Shown: positions 25,946-34,805, numbered from the stretch's first letter. The stretch: DNA of 64,000 nucleotides from JBOFOR01 sp051654865 (GCA_051654865.1 JBOFYV010000042.1:1-64000), one strand, 5' to 3'. Numbers and translations: made by a program. The notes: generated by a model not told the origin, from the letters alone.

Positions 25946-26045
25946 AAAAGCAATAATATTAAAATGAATCCTTAGATTATATCAATTAAAAATATGCTAA
26001 TAATAAAGTTAGATAGGATTATAAAGTTATACATAGGAGGATTTT

Positions 26046-26474
26046 ATGGGAAAATATAAATTAGATTATTTCTCTAAATATTATTTTTATGAAGAGGATG
26101 ATTTTTTAAATGAAGAAGAAGGACAGTATATATTAGATCAAATTAAACAAAGTAATAGATTTGACTATAAAGGATATTCGTATAAATTCACTAAATATGG
26201 AAATGTATCAAAGGGTGAAACAATGAGAGATGTAGAAATTGAAATAATAGATAATAGTAATAATATATATATTAATGGTGAAATTTCACATTTAGATCTT
26301 ATATATAAATTTGAAACAAGAAAATTAGAAGATCATATAAGAATAGCAACACGTATAAGTGAAAAAACAGATGATATATCGTGTCTTTTATATATTGATT
26401 ATAGCCAAAGTGATAGTTTTATAAAAGAGTTAGATAAAGTTAAACAAGTACAAATAAACAATATGAATAAATAA
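26046..26474 (+). CDS. Conserved-looking protein of unknown function
   Basis: 142 residues, acidic and aromatic-rich, no signal peptide or membrane segment. The N-terminus (FSKYYFYEEDDFLNEEEGQY) is strongly charged; the rest alternates short hydrophobic strands with polar turns (VEIEIIDNSNNIYING), suggesting a small mixed alpha/beta domain. AGGAGG lies 7 bases before the ATG, and codon use matches its neighbours, so it is a real gene. No recognised family. A shared palindromic terminator separates it from the convergent ldcA-like gene. Confidence 0.65.
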   Translation: MGKYKLDYFSKYYFYEEDDFLNEEEGQYILDQIKQSNRFDYKGYSYKFTKYGNVSKGETMRDVEIEIIDNSNNIYINGEISHLDLIYKFETRKLEDHIRIATRISEKTDDISCLLYIDYSQSDSFIKELDKVKQVQINNMNK

Positions 26475-26503
26475 TAATTAGAATATAAGGTCAGAGTATA
26501 TGA

Positions 26504-26537
26504 AAAAGCTGTATCAATATTGATACAGCTTATTTTT
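26504..26537. terminator. Palindromic bidirectional terminator
   Basis: 26-bp perfect palindrome (26506-26531) AAGCTGTATCAAT / ATTGATACAGCTT with a T run on the plus side; it overlaps the stop codon of the minus-strand gene. Confidence 0.85.
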
Positions 26538-27441
26538 TAATTAACTTAATTGTTTTATTACTAGCATCTAGTTCACAGTAAGCTCCTAAAGGTAAGGTTA
26601 TCATAGGTGTACAATGACCACACTTTAAATTAGAAATACAAGGCTTGTTATATTTTCCAATCCTATCTATAAATAATTCTTCTAAGGAGAAATCTTCTTC
26701 ACTAGATTTAGTACAATCACAGAAATCTCCAAAAATTATACCTGAACAATCCTTAAATTTGCCAGCCAAATCCAAACTAGTAAGCATTCTATCTAATCTA
26801 TAAATTGATTCTCCAATATCCTCTATAAAGAGTATTTTACCCTTAGTATCTATTTCATACTCTGAGCCTAAAGTTGAGACAAGTAGTGCTAGGTTACCAC
26901 CTGTAATTACACCGCTACATTTTCCATTAACAATTGTATTAATAGAGTCCTTTAAAGGATTTTTTATTAATAGTTCATCTTCTAAACACAGTGAATTTAG
27001 TAGTGATTTATATGAAAAATCATCCCAATCAGGAGAACTACCGGCCATAATTCCATGATAAGTTACTAAATTACATTTTTGGTTAAATGCAATATGTAAT
27101 GCAGTTATGTCTGAGAAACCTATAAATGGCTTAGGATTTTTCTTTATAATATCATAGTTTATTTTATCTAATATTCTAGGAGTTCCATAACCACCCCTAA
27201 TACACATAATAATATCTACGTCTTTATCTAAAAACATATCTTCAATATCTTTAGCTCTAATAAAATCTTCACTAGATAGGTAGCCTTTATATGACCCATA
27301 ACAACTTTTTCCTATCTTAACATTAAACCCCTTATTCTGTAATGTGCTTTTTATTGTGTCTAAACTATACTTTTTAAATGGACCAGCAGGGGCTATAACC
27401 CCTATAGTACAGTTATTGGTAAATCCCTTTGGATACATCAT
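26530..27441 (-). CDS. LD-carboxypeptidase, peptidase S66 (LdcA/MccF family)
   Basis: 303 residues. The nucleophile serine is in PFIGFSDITALH, the catalytic Glu in LFIEDIGESIYRLDRML, and the His in CGHCTPMITLPLG, the three S66 signature sites; IRGGYGTPRIL and the opening IGVIAPAGPF are also typical. It would cleave the L-Lys/mDAP-D-Ala bond of tetrapeptides in peptidoglycan recycling or maturation. Start ATG 27441 with AGGGGTGAAG upstream. It follows spmB by 19 bases on the same strand, suggesting a sporulation cortex role in this organism. Confidence 0.88.
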   Translation of the reverse strand: MMYPKGFTNNCTIGVIAPAGPFKKYSLDTIKSTLQNKGFNVKIGKSCYGSYKGYLSSEDFIRAKDIEDMFLDKDVDIIMCIRGGYGTPRILDKINYDIIKKNPKPFIGFSDITALHIAFNQKCNLVTYHGIMAGSSPDWDDFSYKSLLNSLCLEDELLIKNPLKDSINTIVNGKCSGVITGGNLALLVSTLGSEYEIDTKGKILFIEDIGESIYRLDRMLTSLDLAGKFKDCSGIIFGDFCDCTKSSEEDFSLEELFIDRIGKYNKPCISNLKCGHCTPMITLPLGAYCELDASNKTIKLIKK

Positions 27442-27460
27442 ATTAAACTTCACCCCTAAA

Positions 27461-27997
27461 TTAAGCAAACATCATGTTTGTAACAACAACGGCAGTTATT
27501 ATACCCACAACATCAGCTATTAATCCAGCAGGAACAGCATGACGAGCTTTTTTTATACCTACAGCACCAAAGTAAACAGCAAGTACGTAGAATGTAGTTT
27601 CAGTAGAGCCAGCCATTACAGAAGCCATTCTACCGATTAAAGAATCAGGTCCATATGTTGTAAATAAGTCATTCATAAGTCCTGATGCCCCTCCACCAGA
27701 TAAAGGTTTCATTAGTGCCATAGGAACTACTTCTCCAGGCATACCGAAAGCTTCTGTTATTGGCGAGAGCATATTTGTTAGTATATCCATACCTCCAGAA
27801 GCTCTAAATGCACCTATAGCTACTAACATACCAACTAAAAATGGTATTATTGTAACAGCAGTTTGAAATCCTTCTTTAGCACCTTCTGTAAATGTCTCAT
27901 AAACCTTAACCTTTTTAAACATACCGTACAATGGTATTGACACTAGTATAAAAGGTATTGCATACAATGAAAGTCCGTCTATTATATTTTTAAACAT
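27461..27997 (-). CDS. spmB: Spore maturation protein B
   Basis: 178 residues, membrane protein with about four or five segments. Characteristic SpmB blocks: IIPFLVGMLVAIGAFRASGGMD, MPGEVVPMALMKPLSGGGASG and GSTETTFYVLAVYFGAVGIKKARHAVPAGLIAD. SpmA and SpmB are needed for core dehydration and heat resistance of spores in Bacillus and Clostridium perfringens; they resemble nucleoside-transporter gate domains. The gene begins one base after the spmA stop region, indicating translational coupling. Confidence 0.93.
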   Translation of the reverse strand: MFKNIIDGLSLYAIPFILVSIPLYGMFKKVKVYETFTEGAKEGFQTAVTIIPFLVGMLVAIGAFRASGGMDILTNMLSPITEAFGMPGEVVPMALMKPLSGGGASGLMNDLFTTYGPDSLIGRMASVMAGSTETTFYVLAVYFGAVGIKKARHAVPAGLIADVVGIITAVVVTNMMFA

Positions 27998-27998
27998 A

Positions 27999-28625
27999 TT
28001 ATGCTAATTCCTCCTTATTATTATCTATTCTTTTATTTGCCTTTTTATTTCTAGATAGTTTTTCAAAAAGTTTAACAGCTATTATAGCAGCAGTAGTTGA
28101 TGCGACAGTAGCAACTATTGATGGCCCGATTATTTCAGTAGGATTAGCAGAACCAGCAGCTAATCTATAAGCAACAACACTTGAAGCTACTAATGTCACA
28201 GAAGATGTATTTATAGCTAAGAACATACACATTGAATTTGAAGCAGTTTCTTTATCTTCATTTAATTCCTGTAATTCTTGCATAGCCTTTATACCAAGTG
28301 GCGTAGCGGCATTACCAATCCCTAATACATTTGCAGCTATATTCATAACCATAGAACCCATTGCAGGATGATCTGCAGGAACCTCTGGGAATAAAAATTT
28401 CATTATAGGCCTTAAAGCTTTTCCTATCAAAATTATTAAACCAGATTTTTCAGCTATTTTCATTATACCTAGCCACAGTGCCATCATACCTATTAACCCT
28501 AATGCTAATTCAACACCAGTATCAGCATAGCTCATTATTGCATCAGTAACAGCTTGAATGTTACCTGTAAATGCTCCGATAATTATTCCACCTACAAGTA
28601 GAACAACCCAAATAATATTTAACAT
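27999..28625 (-). CDS. spmA: Spore maturation protein A
   Basis: 208 residues, about four or five membrane segments. SpmA marks: GVELALGLIGMMALWLGIMKIAEKSG, IMKFLFPEVPADHPAMGSMVMNI, ANVLGIGNAATPLGIKAMQELQ and FLAINTSSVTLVASSVVAYR. Acts with SpmB in the forespore membrane during dehydration. The start is set at ATG 28625 with AGAGG upstream; an in-frame TTG three codons earlier lies against the ribosome site. First gene of spmA-spmB-ldcA, divergent from the M20 gene. Confidence 0.93.
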   Translation of the reverse strand: MLNIIWVVLLVGGIIIGAFTGNIQAVTDAIMSYADTGVELALGLIGMMALWLGIMKIAEKSGLIILIGKALRPIMKFLFPEVPADHPAMGSMVMNIAANVLGIGNAATPLGIKAMQELQELNEDKETASNSMCMFLAINTSSVTLVASSVVAYRLAAGSANPTEIIGPSIVATVASTTAAIIAVKLFEKLSRNKKANKRIDNNKEELA

Positions 28626-28822
28626 AATTTTCAACCTCTTTCTATTTCTTTTTATTCATCAGTGATAATTATAAACTTAAGTTTTTGAAACAAAAATAGT
28701 AAAAGATGCTATATTTATTGCAAAAAATGCTATAATGTTCGGAATTGTATGAAAAATATATCCTATTTATGTTATAAATAATTTAGAAATTATTTAAATA
28801 ATAAATGTCCGGAGGTAAATAT

Positions 28823-30001
28823 ATGACTAATATAGATAAAATAATAAAAGACATTAAACCATGGATTATTGAAGCCAGAAGAAAGCTACACTCAACGCCA
28901 GAAATGGGTTTGGAGGAATATGTAACCAAGAAAACAATAATAGATTATCTAAATGAGATTGGTATAGAATTCAAAGAATATGAAACGCACACAGGTGTAA
29001 TGGCTTTTATATATAAAGAAAATGCTAAAAAAACCATAGCGATAAGAGCTGATATTGATGCACTTCCTATACAAGAAAGTAATGAATTACCATATAAATC
29101 AACAATAAATGGTCAAATGCATGCTTGTGGACATGATGCGCATACAGCTATATTACTAGGCGTTTGTAATGTGTTAGTAAAAATAAAAGAACAATTAGAT
29201 GTAAATGTAAAGTTATTATTTCAGCCAGCAGAGGAAACTGTAGGAGGAGCTGAACTTATGATTAATGATGGATGTATGGAAAATCCTAAAGTAGATTATA
29301 CAATAGGTCTTCATGTTGACCCTCATCTAAACACTGGTTGTGTAGAATTAAAATATGGTACATTAAATGCATCAACTGATACTATAGAAATAACTATAAA
29401 GGGTAGTAAAGGACATGGTGCTTATCCACATGAAGGTATTGACTCAATCGTAGCAGCAGCAAATGTTATAACATCACTTCAAACATTAGTGAGTAGAAAT
29501 ATATCACCAACAGACGGTGTAGTATTATCATTAGGGAAAATTAGTGGAGGGATAAAGGAAAATATTATATGTGATGAAGTAAAAATAGGTGGGACTCTAA
29601 GAACTTTGAATTCAAATAGCAGAGCTTTTGCAAAACAGCGAATAGTTGACATAGTAGAAAATACATGTAATGCATTAATGGCAAAAGGTGAAGTAAATAT
29701 AGAAAGGGGGTATGCACCTTTAGTAAATGATGATTTTGTAGTTGATATAATAAAAAATAGTACTGAAGAATTATTAGGAAAAGATAATGTTCTTATTAAA
29801 AAACAGCCATTACTTGGTGCGGAAGACTTTTCTTTCTTTTTAGAACACTCAAAAGGAGCGTTTTATCACTTAGGTTGTAGGAATGAAGCTAAAAATATTA
29901 TAGCACCTCTTCATACATCTAATTTTAATATAGATGAAGACTGTTTAGAAATTGGGGTAGCAGTTCATATTGCAAACATATTAAAACTTGGTAAATTATA
30001 A
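28823..30001 (+). CDS. M20 N-acyl-amino-acid amidohydrolase (AmaA/HipO-like)
   Basis: 392 residues. Begins with the family phrase WIIEARRKLHSTPEMGLEE; metal and catalytic sites are IRADIDALPIQE, MHACGHDAHTA, LFQPAEETVGGAE and GAEDFSFF; the dimerisation domain holds GSKGHGAYPHEGID. These are the marks of aminoacylase/hippurate hydrolase-type enzymes, which release amino acids from N-acyl or short peptide substrates in the cytoplasm. Start ATG 28823 with CGGAGG. The stop is 25 bases before dppA, so the two form an operon for D-/acyl-amino acid or wall-peptide salvage. Confidence 0.9.
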   Translation: MTNIDKIIKDIKPWIIEARRKLHSTPEMGLEEYVTKKTIIDYLNEIGIEFKEYETHTGVMAFIYKENAKKTIAIRADIDALPIQESNELPYKSTINGQMHACGHDAHTAILLGVCNVLVKIKEQLDVNVKLLFQPAEETVGGAELMINDGCMENPKVDYTIGLHVDPHLNTGCVELKYGTLNASTDTIEITIKGSKGHGAYPHEGIDSIVAAANVITSLQTLVSRNISPTDGVVLSLGKISGGIKENIICDEVKIGGTLRTLNSNSRAFAKQRIVDIVENTCNALMAKGEVNIERGYAPLVNDDFVVDIIKNSTEELLGKDNVLIKKQPLLGAEDFSFFLEHSKGAFYHLGCRNEAKNIIAPLHTSNFNIDEDCLEIGVAVHIANILKLGKL

Positions 30002-30026
30002 AATAAATATTGTTGGAGGATATAAA

Positions 30027-30821
30027 ATGAAAATATATTTAAGTGCAGATATAGAAGGTACTTGTGGAATAGTAGATTGGGAAGAAACAGATTTAGATAC
30101 TACAGTGGGTGCATACAGTAGAGAGCAAATGACAAAGGAAGTAGCAGCTGCTTGTGAGGGTGCTACTATGTGTAAAGCAGATAGTATATTAGTAAAAGAT
30201 GCACATGGAAGTGCAAGAACCATAAATCCACTCTATCTACCGGAAAATACAAGTATATTAAGAGGTTGGGCAAGAGATCCTCATATAATGATGGCAGGAA
30301 TAGATCCTGAATTTGATGTAACTTTATTTGTAGGATATCACAGTGGATCAAGCCAAAATGGAAACCCTTTATCTCACACGATGCACTGTGATTATGATTA
30401 TATAAAAATAAATGAAAGAGTAATGACTGAATTTATGATAAATGCATATACTTCCATTTACTACGGAGTACCAGTAGCATTTATTAGTGGTGATGAAATG
30501 GTATGTAAGGATGCAAAGGAAATATTCCCTAATATAGTGACTGTACCAGTATCAAAAGGAATAGGTCAAGCATCTATATCAATACATCCTAATCTGGCAA
30601 TTAAAAAGATAAAAGAGGGTGTAAAAATGGCATTAACAGGTGATTTAAATAGGCATTTAATTACATTGCCAAATAAGTTTAAGGTAGAGATTAAGTTTAG
30701 GCAACATTATAGGGCTTATAAAGCATCTTTTTATCCAGGAGTAGAACTGTTAAACTCTCAAACAATACAATTTGAAACAAATGATTACTATGAATTTTTA
30801 AGAATGTTTTTCTTTATATAA
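30027..30821 (+). CDS. dppA: D-aminopeptidase, peptidase family M55
   Basis: 264 residues. Zinc-site residues match Bacillus DppA: D8 and E10 in SADIEGTCGI, a His in VKDAHGSARTI, another in VGYHSGS, and a Glu in NERVMTE. DppA forms a barrel-like decamer that cuts D-Ala-D-Ala and related peptides. Start ATG 30027 with TTGGAGG. It forms an operon with the upstream M20 enzyme; no Dpp peptide ABC transporter is in the window. The C-terminus (FYPGVELLNSQTIQFET) is typical of the family. Confidence 0.9.
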   Translation: MKIYLSADIEGTCGIVDWEETDLDTTVGAYSREQMTKEVAAACEGATMCKADSILVKDAHGSARTINPLYLPENTSILRGWARDPHIMMAGIDPEFDVTLFVGYHSGSSQNGNPLSHTMHCDYDYIKINERVMTEFMINAYTSIYYGVPVAFISGDEMVCKDAKEIFPNIVTVPVSKGIGQASISIHPNLAIKKIKEGVKMALTGDLNRHLITLPNKFKVEIKFRQHYRAYKASFYPGVELLNSQTIQFETNDYYEFLRMFFFI

Positions 30822-30903
30822 TACTTATTTTTGATGATGAGAACCTATTTTACTTAAAAATCATATAGTGTATAAATAAACTAAATTATATGGGAGAGAT
30901 AGT

Positions 30904-31038
30904 ATGATATTACAAACTGAAGACGTTTTAGGTGGATTAATATCAACACTAATATTAATCTCATCACCAATAGTAATAAAATATGTGTTTGATATAATAA
31001 AAAATACGGTAGAATATAAAAAAAATCATCATGAATAA
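30904..31038 (+). CDS. 44-residue predicted membrane protein
   Basis: Short frame ATG 30904 to TAA 31038 with a GGGAGAG ribosome site and a terminator right behind it, so it looks like a real small gene. The product starts MILQTEDVLGG, has one hydrophobic segment (about 12-30) and a basic tail ending KKNHHE. No family recognised; could be a single-span membrane peptide. It lies between dppA and the HPr-like gene. Confidence 0.5.
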   Translation: MILQTEDVLGGLISTLILISSPIVIKYVFDIIKNTVEYKKNHHE

Positions 31039-31065
31039 TCATTATATGATGTTTGTTAGATATAA

Positions 31066-31102
31066 GTAAAACCTTCTAATTTAAATTTTAGAAGGTTTAT
31101 TT
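31066..31102 (+). terminator. Terminator after the small membrane protein
   Basis: AAACCTTCTAA (31069-31079) / TTAGAAGGTTT (31088-31098), followed by ATTTG; T tract short. Confidence 0.7.
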
Positions 31103-31164
31103 GTGCAAATAGCAATAGATGATTTGTAGGTTTCGTACAAAATAAAAAATATACAATTTTTAGA

Positions 31165-31193
31165 TTGACTATAAAAACGTTTTCAGATATTGT
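31165..31193 (+). promoter_or_regulatory. Promoter with CcpA cre-like site before the HPr-like gene
   Basis: TTGACT (31165-31170), 17 bases, TATTGT (31188-31193). The spacer holds TAAAAACGTTTTCA (31172-31185), differing at one position from the cre consensus TGWAARCGYTWWCA. A cre between -35 and -10 would mean repression by CcpA. Confidence 0.6.
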
Positions 31194-31269
31194 TTATATA
31201 TAAGTATAATTATAGACATTAAAAGGTAAATGTATAGATTAATATAAAAATATATTGGGGGGAATATTT

Positions 31270-31548
31270 ATGATAGTAAAAACTGTAACAGTTCAAAATG
31301 AAATAGGTCTACATGACAGGTTAGCAACTATGCTAATTAGAAAAGCGTCTAAATATAAATCTGAAATACTGATAACTAAAGGTAAAGCAAAAATGAATGC
31401 TAAAAGCGTTTTAGGTCTTTGTTGTCTAGGTATAGGAAAAGGAGATACTATAGAAATTGAGGTAAGTGGTATTGACGAAGAAGAAGCAATGGCTGATATA
31501 TTAGGTTATATATTGGGGTTAAATGGAGAACAATCAACTAATGAATAA
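31270..31548 (+). CDS. HPr-family phosphocarrier, atypical active site
   Basis: 92 residues. The phosphorylatable histidine is H15, but the loop reads GLHDRLAT where HPr has GLHARPA: Ala16 is Asp and Pro18 is Leu. The regulatory serine position is kept (S46 in NAKSVLGLCC), as is the GKGD turn. It could be a second HPr, a Crh-like regulator, or a carrier for a dedicated phosphotransfer system rather than general PTS. It is a single gene; start ATG 31270 follows GGGGGG. A cre-like site in its promoter suggests carbon control. Confidence 0.85.
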   Translation: MIVKTVTVQNEIGLHDRLATMLIRKASKYKSEILITKGKAKMNAKSVLGLCCLGIGKGDTIEIEVSGIDEEEAMADILGYILGLNGEQSTNE

Positions 31549-31573
31549 TATAAAAATCACATACGAATGATAA

Positions 31574-31632
31574 AAAGCAATGAACTTATCTTAGAAAGGT
31601 AATATGATAAGAACATTGTTTTATTTATTTAA
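31574..31632 (+). terminator. Probable terminator after the HPr-like gene
   Basis: CAATG..CTTATC pairs with GATAAG..CATTG with two A-A mismatches, followed by TTTTATTTATTT. A 17-codon frame (31604-31657) overlaps the hairpin. Confidence 0.55.
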
Positions 31633-31738
31633 TAAAATAATTCCAAACGAGTTTTAAATAATAAGAGTGAATAATATCAAATTTGAGCATAATTAAAATA
31701 TATAAAATACAAGAAAGACATTAGGAAGTGGGTAAAAT

Positions 31739-32233
31739 ATGAAAAAGATATTGCTTTTATTATTATTTACACTATTAGTTTCTGTATTATATTTATCAGA
31801 AGACAATAAACAAAGTATTGAAGCTGATACTAAAGCCAAGATACCTAACCCATGGGTTGAAGTAAGTGACATAAAAGAGATTAATAAGCAACTAGGAGCA
31901 AATTTTGAAATAGTAGATCCAAAGGGATTTAAGGTAGATTATATGGCTATGGGGCTTAAATCCTTAATTGATGACGGTACAATAAAGCCATCGGGAAAAA
32001 TAATTTATAAAAATGGCAAAAAAGAAATAACATTACAAATAATAAAATGTTTAGACTTATTTAACTATGCAAGAATAAACTATGAGCCTATTTCTAATAG
32101 TTCAATACACGCTTTTTATGAACCAGACACAAAAAGAATTGTATATGCTGAGGGTGAATATACAATTCTAGTAGATGTAAATGAAATGGAACAAGATTTT
32201 TCACTAGTAGGAATGGCTAAATTGAAAAAATAA
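31739..32233 (+). CDS. Secreted/anchored protein of unknown function
   Basis: 164 residues. A short N-terminal signal or anchor (MKKILLLLLFTLLVSVLYL) is followed by an extracellular domain starting NPWVEVSDIKEINKQLGANF and running through strand-rich segments (GKIIYKNGKKEITLQI, RIVYAEGEYTILVDV). The fold resembles the DUF4367/anti-sigma-like beta domain of clostridial exported proteins, but this is only a resemblance. No lipobox cysteine. Single gene, with a terminator shared with the convergent catalase-like gene. Confidence 0.6.
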   Translation: MKKILLLLLFTLLVSVLYLSEDNKQSIEADTKAKIPNPWVEVSDIKEINKQLGANFEIVDPKGFKVDYMAMGLKSLIDDGTIKPSGKIIYKNGKKEITLQIIKCLDLFNYARINYEPISNSSIHAFYEPDTKRIVYAEGEYTILVDVNEMEQDFSLVGMAKLKK

Positions 32234-32249
32234 TATAATAAGAATAAAT

Positions 32250-32281
32250 AAAAAAGTGTGTAAATTCTACACACTTTTTTA
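32250..32281. terminator. Bidirectional terminator
   Basis: AAAAAGTGTGTA (32251-32262) / TACACACTTTTT (32268-32279), 5-base loop; A run on one side, T run on the other. Confidence 0.88.
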
Positions 32282-32297
32282 TAAATATTAATATGTA

Positions 32298-33275
32298 TCA
32301 GTTTAAATTTTCAAAATCAGATAGTGTAGGCTCTATAAGTGCTTCATTATTTCTTAAGTGCCTAAAATTTGAAAGTTCATTGTAAATTTTAACTCTAGCT
32401 TTATTTAAATTACCAATCGGTTTATGTTCAATTAGACTATTGCCTGGAGAAAATGATAAATTTTCAGCAATATTATATCTATTATTACTATTAAAATTCT
32501 GTTTATCTATGATTATTTCTCCTACTTTTATATAAGGAGATTTTTCAACACTCCATTCGATAGATGCATCCTCAATTGGCATAGTGTGTTTTTTTAATTG
32601 AACCATAAAGTCAAACGTAGCAATGTCCTTATTAAGGTGTTGTTGCATATTATCAGTTAAATATGAACTAGTCAATTTTTTAGGAAGAGTACTTTTATAT
32701 TTGGAAGTAGGGACTATACAATATTTAACCACTTCTTGTCCAAACATATAAGGTGTTGTACTATAATAACAAATATCTAGTGGACTAGTGTGATGCTGTC
32801 TTGCTGAAAGAATTTTTTTTAGTTTTCCAACATTACCATTTATAGTTGACTTACATATATAAATAAGAGGATTTGATAGAGCATTATGAAATTCCTTAAC
32901 TGTTCCAATTGGCATTGTACTAGTACTAACTAATAAAAAATCTTGGGTGTTAATTTCTAAGTTAGTATACTTTTTTCCATTTACACCAATTAGTTTTATA
33001 GCAAAACCTCTTACATCTTTTTTATTATCTCCATTAGTTTTAGGGCTAGAGCTAGATATCCTAATGAGTGCAGGATAGACTCTTTTTTCTTTAAACACAC
33101 CTACTCTTAAAGCTTTAGGCAAGTTATTATTGACTATGAACCGAGCCTTTAGTAAGCCTAGACATTTGGAGTGAGCATCTCGCTTAGTTTCTCCAGGTTT
33201 ATAATCTTTATCAAGTTTTTCCTTTAAAAGCTTAATAATATTATCTATGTATTGTTCATCAGTCATTTCTTTCAT
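32298..33275 (-). CDS. Catalase-related heme-binding protein
   Basis: 325 residues, shorter than true catalases (about 480 or more). Segments match the SrpA-like catalase-family branch: RDAHSKCLGLLKARFIV with the distal His, RGFAIKLIG, a long central INTQDFLLVS region, and a C-terminal NLSFSPGNSLIEHKPIGNLNKARVKIYNELSNFRHLRN block. The usual proximal heme tyrosine motif of catalases was not found in its standard form. Probably a heme peroxidase or lipid-peroxide enzyme in oxidative stress. The start ATG 33275 has GGAGG upstream; the gene is monocistronic. Confidence 0.8.
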   Translation of the reverse strand: MKEMTDEQYIDNIIKLLKEKLDKDYKPGETKRDAHSKCLGLLKARFIVNNNLPKALRVGVFKEKRVYPALIRISSSSPKTNGDNKKDVRGFAIKLIGVNGKKYTNLEINTQDFLLVSTSTMPIGTVKEFHNALSNPLIYICKSTINGNVGKLKKILSARQHHTSPLDICYYSTTPYMFGQEVVKYCIVPTSKYKSTLPKKLTSSYLTDNMQQHLNKDIATFDFMVQLKKHTMPIEDASIEWSVEKSPYIKVGEIIIDKQNFNSNNRYNIAENLSFSPGNSLIEHKPIGNLNKARVKIYNELSNFRHLRNNEALIEPTLSDFENLN

Positions 33276-33528
33276 ATTTTACCTCCAACAGTAATAATAA
33301 TAGTATTATTGTCTTTTATATTGAGATTTATAATAATATTCCATAAATACTAAGGTTGTTTTTTATTTATAATATACAAATATAATTAAGTTATAAAAAA
33401 AATTTAAAATACTAATATTTAAAAATATTGTAAAAAAATAGAGGATACATTATAATTATAATTTGAAAATAAGTTTTCATCTAATAAGTACGAAGAGATT
33501 GAAATAGTAGAGGGAGACATCATAGTTT

Positions 33529-34239
33529 ATGAAATTAAGAGACTATATAAATAATAATGAAATAGTTAATGAAAGTAATGTAAAACAAGATTTATATATA
33601 GTTGCAAAAGACATAATTGAAAGTATTAAATATAAAAATTATGATGAGGCTGCTAACTTATTAAATCAAAATTTAAATGTTTTATACATAAATCTAGATA
33701 TTGATAGTTTTTGTTTTTTAATTGATTACTATATCAACAATACAGATAATAAATACCATTATGTTTTAAATAATAACGCTATTCCATCAATAATTACAGA
33801 GTTATCAAATGATTATAATCAAAAGAATAAAGCTTATTTCATTAACAAGACAAAAGCATTTTATGATAAAAAAAGATGGAGAGATTGTCTGCGTTGCATA
33901 GAAATATTAATTGAAAAAACAGATGTTGATACAATAGAGATTAATAAAAATAAGGTTCCTTTACTGATAAATTTAAAAGAATACAAAATATTAGAAAAAC
34001 ATTTAAAACAATATATAAATATACTAGATAAAGACTCTTTAACTCGAGGATATTTAGCGCTGAGTCGATATTATGAACATATAAAAAAATATAATGAAGC
34101 ATATCTTTATCATAATAAAATAAAAGAACTTGATGTAGAATATAAGATACCAAATTATATAATAAAAAAGATAAATAGAAAAAATAGAAAAGAAGCTATT
34201 AAGAAGTTTGTATATTTAAGAATAAAAAAAAATATCTAA
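33529..34239 (+). CDS. Helical repeat (TPR-like) protein of unknown function
   Basis: 236 residues, Lys/Asn-rich, no signal peptide. Helix pairs resembling tetratricopeptide repeats occur around residues 40-75, 105-140 (AYFINKTKAFYDKKRWRDCLRCIEIL) and 165-215 (ALSRYYEHIKKYNEAYLYHNKIKEL). This suggests a cytoplasmic protein-binding scaffold. The tail is very basic (NRKNRKEAIKKF). AGGGAG is about 12 bases before the ATG. It probably shares a transcript with the next gene, 45 bases on. Strongly A-rich, like the following gene, which may hint at different ancestry. Confidence 0.5.
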   Translation: MKLRDYINNNEIVNESNVKQDLYIVAKDIIESIKYKNYDEAANLLNQNLNVLYINLDIDSFCFLIDYYINNTDNKYHYVLNNNAIPSIITELSNDYNQKNKAYFINKTKAFYDKKRWRDCLRCIEILIEKTDVDTIEINKNKVPLLINLKEYKILEKHLKQYINILDKDSLTRGYLALSRYYEHIKKYNEAYLYHNKIKELDVEYKIPNYIIKKINRKNRKEAIKKFVYLRIKKNI

Positions 34240-34283
34240 ATAATTGTATTAATATGCTATGTAAAAAGAAAGAAGGAATATAT

Positions 34284-34754
34284 TTGAAAGACTTTTTAGA
34301 ACAAATAAATAATGATATAAAAAGATGTGAAAATGTATTAAAAGAAAATAATTACTTAGAAATTGTAATTGCAGTAGAGGAATTATGTGATAAATATAAA
34401 GAAAAGATAGATAACATAAATCTAAATAATGGTAGAGTTTGGAATTATACTAAAAAAGATTTAGAAGACATTAAAGTTAAACTAGTTAAGTATAAGAATG
34501 AAAATATAATAGAATTTTCATTTAAGAATACATTAAATAAGTTCAAGGAAAATAAAGAAATAACAGAAAAAAAGCTAGAAGAGATTAAATATATATTAAT
34601 AGACATAGAAAGTATCTATAACTCTAAGGAAGGAATAGAAGTTAAGTGGAATAATTTGAAAAAATATATAAATTATGCATGCAATGAAAATGTATTTGTA
34701 GGGACTAATATTATAGATTTAATCAATATAATATTAAAAATAGAAAGAGAGTAA
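34284..34754 (+). CDS. Protein of unknown function, mostly helical
   Basis: About 156 residues with a start at TTG 34284 (AGAAGGA 8 bases upstream). An ATG at 34254 gives 10 more residues but has no ribosome site. The sequence is rich in Lys, Glu, Ile and Asn and predicted helical, with a likely coiled coil at about 75-115. No signal, membrane or enzyme motif. It follows the TPR-like gene and may work with it. No family recognised. Confidence 0.45.
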   Translation: MKDFLEQINNDIKRCENVLKENNYLEIVIAVEELCDKYKEKIDNINLNNGRVWNYTKKDLEDIKVKLVKYKNENIIEFSFKNTLNKFKENKEITEKKLEEIKYILIDIESIYNSKEGIEVKWNNLKKYINYACNENVFVGTNIIDLINIILKIERE

Positions 34755-34805
34755 TAATAACGAGAGTAAGATATATAATAAAAATATTAGGAGAATAACA
34801 ATTTT

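Noticed and set aside
31604..31657. 17-codon frame after the HPr gene with a ribosome-like site
   Set aside because: It overlaps the terminator-like hairpin and encodes an unremarkable short peptide; not enough support.
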